22,448 nucleotides of DNA from Gaiellasilicea sp035556515 (lineage in GTDB: Bacteria > Actinomycetota > Thermoleophilia > Gaiellales > Gaiellaceae): NCBI GenBank assembly GCA_035556515.1, contig DATMEO010000123.1, forward strand, positions 1-22,448, given 5' to 3'. The position numbers and the translations under genes were made by a program. The notes under the pieces are model-generated. The model searched no databases, was not told where the DNA came from, and saw only the letters and a list, made by a program, of their open reading frames with translations. This document shows positions 19,750 through 22,448 of the stretch, in pieces (positions within the stretch are counted from its first letter, which is position 1; every line of letters starts with the position of its first letter).

Positions 19750-20814
19750 TCAGTTGTCGCGCAGGAAAGACGGGATCTCGAGATCCACGTCGGAGCGCTC
19801 GGCGGGCTGCTGCTCGCCGCCGTTCGGCGTCGCCGGCTCCGGCACCTCGATCCGGCGCCGCCGGCGCTGGGCGCCGAAGCCGGTGGCGATCACGGTCACG
19901 CGCACCTCGTCGCCGAGCGAGTCGTCGATGACGGCGCCGAAGATCACGTTCGCGTTCTGGTCGGCCGCGCCGGTGACGACCTCGGCGGCCTCGTTGACCT
20001 CGAAGAGGCCGAGCTCGGTGCCGCCGGTGACGTTGAGCAGGATCCCGGTCGCGCCGTCGACCGACTGCTCGAGGAGCGGCGAAGAGACGGCGGTGCGCGC
20101 AGCCTCGGCAGCGCGGTTCTCGCCGGAGGCGACGCCGATTCCCATCAGCGCCGAGCCGGCGTCGCGCATGATCGTGCGCACGTCGGCGAAGTCGAGGTTG
20201 ACGATCCCGGGCACGGTGATCAGGTCGGTGATCCCCTGCACGCCCTGGCGGAGGATGTCGTCGGCGATCCGAAACGCCTCGGTCACCGGAGTCTTCTTCT
20301 CGACCACCTGCAGCAGGCGGTCGTTCTCGATCACGATCAGCGTGTCGACCCGGTCGCGGAGGTTCTGGATCCCGACCTCAGCCTGTTCGGCGCGGCGGCG
20401 ACCCTCGAACGCGAACGGCTTCGTGACCACCCCGACGGTGAGCGCCTCGAGCTCGCGGCCGAGCTCGGCGACGATCGGCGCCCCGCCGGTGCCGGTGCCG
20501 CCGCCCTCGCCGGCGGTGACGAAGATCATGTCCGCGCCCTTCAGCGCCTCCTTCAGCTCGTCGCGGCTCTCCTGCGCGGCAGCTTGTCCCACCGCGGGGT
20601 CGGCACCCGCGCCGAGGCCGCGCGTCGCGTGGGAGCCGATGTGGATCTTCACGTCCGCATCTGCCATCAAGAGCGCCTGCGCGTCCGTGTTGACGGCGAT
20701 GAACTCGACGCCGCCGAGACCTGCGTCGACCATGCGGTTGACCGCGTTCGTACCGCCGCCGCCGACGCCGACGACCTTGATCACCGCGAGATAGTTGCCT
20801 GTGGAGTCTCTCAT
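19750..20814 (-). CDS. ftsZ: Cell division protein FtsZ
   Basis: The tubulin-like GTPase that polymerises into the Z ring at midcell. It is 354 residues. KVVGVGGGGTNAVNRM (13-28) and AGEGGGTGTG (101-110) form the GTP site; the synergy (T7) loop is VNLDFADV (205-212). A short linker rich in Arg, Pro and Gln leads to a conserved C-terminal peptide DLEIPSFLRDN, which binds membrane anchors such as SepF in actinobacteria. The Glu in GEGGGTGTG and the GGAP after it match actinobacterial FtsZ. The ATG at 20814 has only a weak GAGG 10 bases upstream. A consensus promoter at 20904-20932 gives a leader of about 80 nt, unlike most genes here. It follows ftsQ and is closed by the hairpin at 19633-19656. 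Confidence 0.97.
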   Translation of the reverse strand: MRDSTGNYLAVIKVVGVGGGGTNAVNRMVDAGLGGVEFIAVNTDAQALLMADADVKIHIGSHATRGLGAGADPAVGQAAAQESRDELKEALKGADMIFVTAGEGGGTGTGGAPIVAELGRELEALTVGVVTKPFAFEGRRRAEQAEVGIQNLRDRVDTLIVIENDRLLQVVEKKTPVTEAFRIADDILRQGVQGITDLITVPGIVNLDFADVRTIMRDAGSALMGIGVASGENRAAEAARTAVSSPLLEQSVDGATGILLNVTGGTELGLFEVNEAAEVVTGAADQNANVIFGAVIDDSLGDEVRVTVIATGFGAQRRRRRIEVPEPATPNGGEQQPAERSDVDLEIPSFLRDN

Positions 20815-20903
20815 TGAAGGAGTGCCTCGATCAAGTTGTCTCGACTCGGGTCGACCTGAAGCTCGAGTAGAGCATCGGGGTGCTGACGTTCCTTTCCGCG
20901 TGC

Positions 20904-20932
20904 AGGGTACGTTTCCTTGTCGGTTGTGTCAA
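20904..20932 (-). promoter_or_regulatory. Consensus sigma-A-type promoter of ftsZ
   Basis: On the minus strand a perfect -35 TTGACA (20932-20927), a 17-base spacer and TACCCT (20909-20904) form the best promoter in the window. It sits in the relatively AT-rich 126-bp gap after ftsQ. The start point near 20897 would give an untranslated leader of about 80 nt before ATG 20814, so FtsZ can be made independently of the upstream cell wall genes. Confidence 0.7.
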
Positions 20933-20940
20933 TCGGAAAC

Positions 20941-21801
20941 TCAAGGACTAGTTGAGGCCGCAGTCTCGACCTCAACCTGAGAGTTGAGACTCTCGCCCGC
21001 GACCGGCCGCTCCGGGACGCTGACGTCGAGATAGCCGGGCACGTCGCCGAGCTGCGGGAGGATGCGGCGGGCGACCTCGAGCTTGACGGCCAGGTCGGAC
21101 GTGTCGCCGAGCCGCAGCTCGACCCCGGAGCGGAGCGACAGCGTCAGCTCGTCACGCCCGACGAGGACGGAGTCGACCGCCGACGGGAGCGGACGCTCGA
21201 CGAGGGGGGCGACCGCCGTGACTGCGCGCTGCTGAAGCCCGCGCAAAGACTCCCCGACGCGAACGTCGACGTCGCGCTTCAGCCAGATCCGCGGCAGACC
21301 GGGGCGCGAGCCCTTGTCGAGCTCGGCGACGATCCGGCCGCCGGCCGCGGCGAGCCAGGAGGACGAGCCCTGGCGAAGCACCGCGACCGGCACCTCGGGG
21401 ACGACGGCAATCTCGAGCGTGTGCGGGAAGCCCCGGTCGAAGGACGCGGCGGCGACCATCGGGACCTGTTCGGCGCGGCGGGTCAGCTCGCTCAGGTCGA
21501 GGCCGAGCAGGCTCTCCCCGAGCGCGGGCGCGAGTGCCGTGCGTACCTCGGCCGCGACCTCCGGCGAGACGCCCTCGACCGCGATCCGATCGACCGCGAA
21601 CGCGGACGTCGAGCGCGCCGCGGCGTAGAGGCCGAGACCCGTGAGCAGGAGGAGGAGGGCGACGAGGAGAGAGCGGCCGGAGGGAGCGAAGCGGAACGGC
21701 TCGAGGCGATCACCCGCCGCGCCGCGCGGGAAGGAAGCAACAGCGCTTGCCGCGCGCGCTCGCGGGCGCGAGCGGTTCCGAGATCCTCTCCCTCCGGCCA
21801 C
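20941..21801 (-). CDS. ftsQ: Cell division protein FtsQ/DivIB
   Basis: A 286-residue bitopic membrane protein of the divisome. A basic cytoplasmic tail (1-43, RNRSRPRARA) precedes one membrane span (about 44-62, LLVALLLLLTGLGLYAA). An extracytoplasmic POTRA domain follows (about 69-140, FAVDRIAVEGVS...LGESLLGLDL...FPHTLEIAVVPEVPVAVL), then the beta domain typical of FtsQ. It links FtsL/FtsB to the septal synthases. The GTG start at 21801 follows the murB stop by 31 bases; a small stem TGGCG-ggttt-CGCCA lies just upstream and no clear ribosome binding site is seen. The 3' end carries an inverted repeat CTCAAC-ctgaga-GTTGAG before the ftsZ promoter region. Family assignment rests on architecture and position between murB and ftsZ. 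Confidence 0.9.
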   Translation of the reverse strand: MAGGRGSRNRSRPRARAASAVASFPRGAAGDRLEPFRFAPSGRSLLVALLLLLTGLGLYAAARSTSAFAVDRIAVEGVSPEVAAEVRTALAPALGESLLGLDLSELTRRAEQVPMVAAASFDRGFPHTLEIAVVPEVPVAVLRQGSSSWLAAAGGRIVAELDKGSRPGLPRIWLKRDVDVRVGESLRGLQQRAVTAVAPLVERPLPSAVDSVLVGRDELTLSLRSGVELRLGDTSDLAVKLEVARRILPQLGDVPGYLDVSVPERPVAGESLNSQVEVETAASTSP

Positions 21802-21832
21802 GTGGCGGGTTTCGCCACCGCGGCGGCCCTTC

Positions 21833-22448
21833 CTACGTGACCGCTATCGGGCCGAGCAGCTGCACTTCGTGCTCGAGCTCGACGCCGAACTGCTCGCGGG
21901 CGCGCCGCCGCGCTTCGGCCATCAGCGCGAGCGCGTCGGCGGTGGTCGCGCCACCCGCGTTCTCGATGAAGTTCGCGTGCATCGGCGAGATCACCGCGCC
22001 TCCGATCGCGTGGCCCTTCAGCCCGCACGCCTCCAGCATCCTGCCGGCGCCGAGCTCGTGCTCCGGATTCTTGAAGACGCTGCCGAAGGTGCGCTTGTTC
22101 GTCGGCTGGGTCGCCTTGCGCTGCGCGATCAGGTCGGCGACCGTCGCCTTGATCTCGTCTGGCGGCCGCGGGACGAGCCGGTACTCAACCTCGGCGACGA
22201 CCTGGCCGTGTCGGAGCTCCGAGTGCCGGTAGGAGAGACCCAGCTCCGCCGGCGTCAGCCAGGCATCCCCGTCGGCCGAGACGACCCGGGCGCGAACGAG
22301 GATCTCGGACCAGTCGCTGCCGTACGCGCCGGCGTTCATCCAGACACCACCTCCGGCCGTGCCGGGGATCGCGCAGGCGAACTCGAAGCCGCCGAGACCC
22401 GCCGCTCGCGCCTGATGGAGGCAGACCGCATTCGTCGCTCCACCTCCG
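21833..22448 (-). CDS. murB: UDP-N-acetylenolpyruvoylglucosamine reductase, 5'-truncated by window edge
   Basis: MurB is the FAD enzyme that reduces UDP-GlcNAc-enolpyruvate to UDP-MurNAc in peptidoglycan precursor synthesis. About 205 residues are visible; roughly 90 N-terminal residues with the first part of the FAD domain lie beyond the right edge. The visible frame enters with GGATNAVCLHQARAAG and continues through IPGTAGGGVWMNAGAYG. The catalytic serine lies in TFGSVFKNP and the catalytic glutamate in GVELEHEVQLLG. ISPMHANFIEN is another family stretch. An in-frame ATG at 22339 is internal (GVWMNAGAYG) and not the start. It is followed 31 bases later by ftsQ in a dcw-type cluster. Confidence 0.95.
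   Translation of the reverse strand, partial: GGGATNAVCLHQARAAGLGGFEFACAIPGTAGGGVWMNAGAYGSDWSEILVRARVVSADGDAWLTPAELGLSYRHSELRHGQVVAEVEYRLVPRPPDEIKATVADLIAQRKATQPTNKRTFGSVFKNPEHELGAGRMLEACGLKGHAIGGAVISPMHANFIENAGGATTADALALMAEARRRAREQFGVELEHEVQLLGPIAVT

Noticed and set aside
18697..20817. Very long plus-strand open frame opposite ftsZ and gcvT
   Set aside because: Antisense shadow of high-GC codon use; ftsZ and gcvT on the other strand are unmistakable. The same applies to long frames at 2590-4593, 15316-16857 and 16770-18353.
1..22448. CRISPR arrays, insertion sequences, prophage or toxin-antitoxin modules
   Set aside because: No regularly spaced repeats, transposase or integrase motifs, or paired small toxin/antitoxin frames were seen on either strand.

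Overview
This window looks like a chromosomal segment of a high-GC actinobacterium. FtsZ carries the actinobacterial form of the tubulin signature (GEGGGTGTGGAP), murB-ftsQ-ftsZ run in the actinobacterial order with no ftsA between ftsQ and ftsZ, and GTG starts are very common. A deep lineage such as Thermoleophilia (Gaiellales or Solirubrobacterales) is my best guess, but that is inference. No prophage, insertion sequence, CRISPR array, rRNA or convincing tRNA is visible. Genes are packed tightly and no gene-free stretch exceeds about 150 bases.

Layout from left to right. (1) 1-2278: a truncated deoC (minus) diverges from a translationally coupled pair, a MetE-C-terminal-like methyltransferase and an UlaG-like metallo-beta-lactamase-fold hydrolase. 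(2) 2265-4601, minus: single-domain response regulator, M3-like metallopeptidase and MaoC-like hotdog protein. (3) 4666-4836: a likely unannotated small protein gene. (4) gltX (minus) diverges from an endonuclease IV gene (plus) across only 20 bp. (5) 6942-7844: a small HTH-like gene bracketed by two copies of the same palindrome, then a nine-cysteine protein. (6) A Ca2+/H+ exchanger (plus) meets a serine beta-lactamase-like hydrolase (minus) at one shared CTAG. (7) Threonine aldolase (minus) diverges from rlmN (plus) across 23 bp. (8) A MshEN-domain coiled-coil protein with no ATPase. (9) Two divergent HExxH proteins, one of them probably secreted. (10) 14500-19602, minus: a glycine cleavage operon gcvT-gcvH-gcvPA-gcvPB with two small unknown genes at its tail. 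(11) The cell wall and division genes ftsZ, ftsQ and murB (minus), with murB cut by the right edge.

How the parts fit. GcvT, GcvH and GcvPA/PB together decarboxylate glycine and pass the methylene group to tetrahydrofolate; the lipoamide dehydrogenase (L protein) is not in the window. The MetE-like protein and threonine aldolase are also one-carbon or glycine-linked enzymes, but nothing here proves that they act together.

The strongest window-wide signal is promoter architecture. At nearly every start that is not inside an operon, a -10-like box (usually TAnnnT) ends 6-10 bases before an ATG or GTG and no Shine-Dalgarno site is present. This is the expected look of leaderless transcripts. 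At gltX/nfo and at threonine aldolase/rlmN the two divergent boxes overlap or share their TA, so each looks like one symmetric bidirectional promoter. ftsZ is the contrast: it has a near-consensus TTGACA-17-TACCCT promoter and a leader of about 80 nt. I found no obviously new multi-gene system. The best leads are the MshEN protein, the palindrome-framed HTH gene, the small ORF, the zinc-insert-less GluRS and the unknown genes at the end of the gcv operon.
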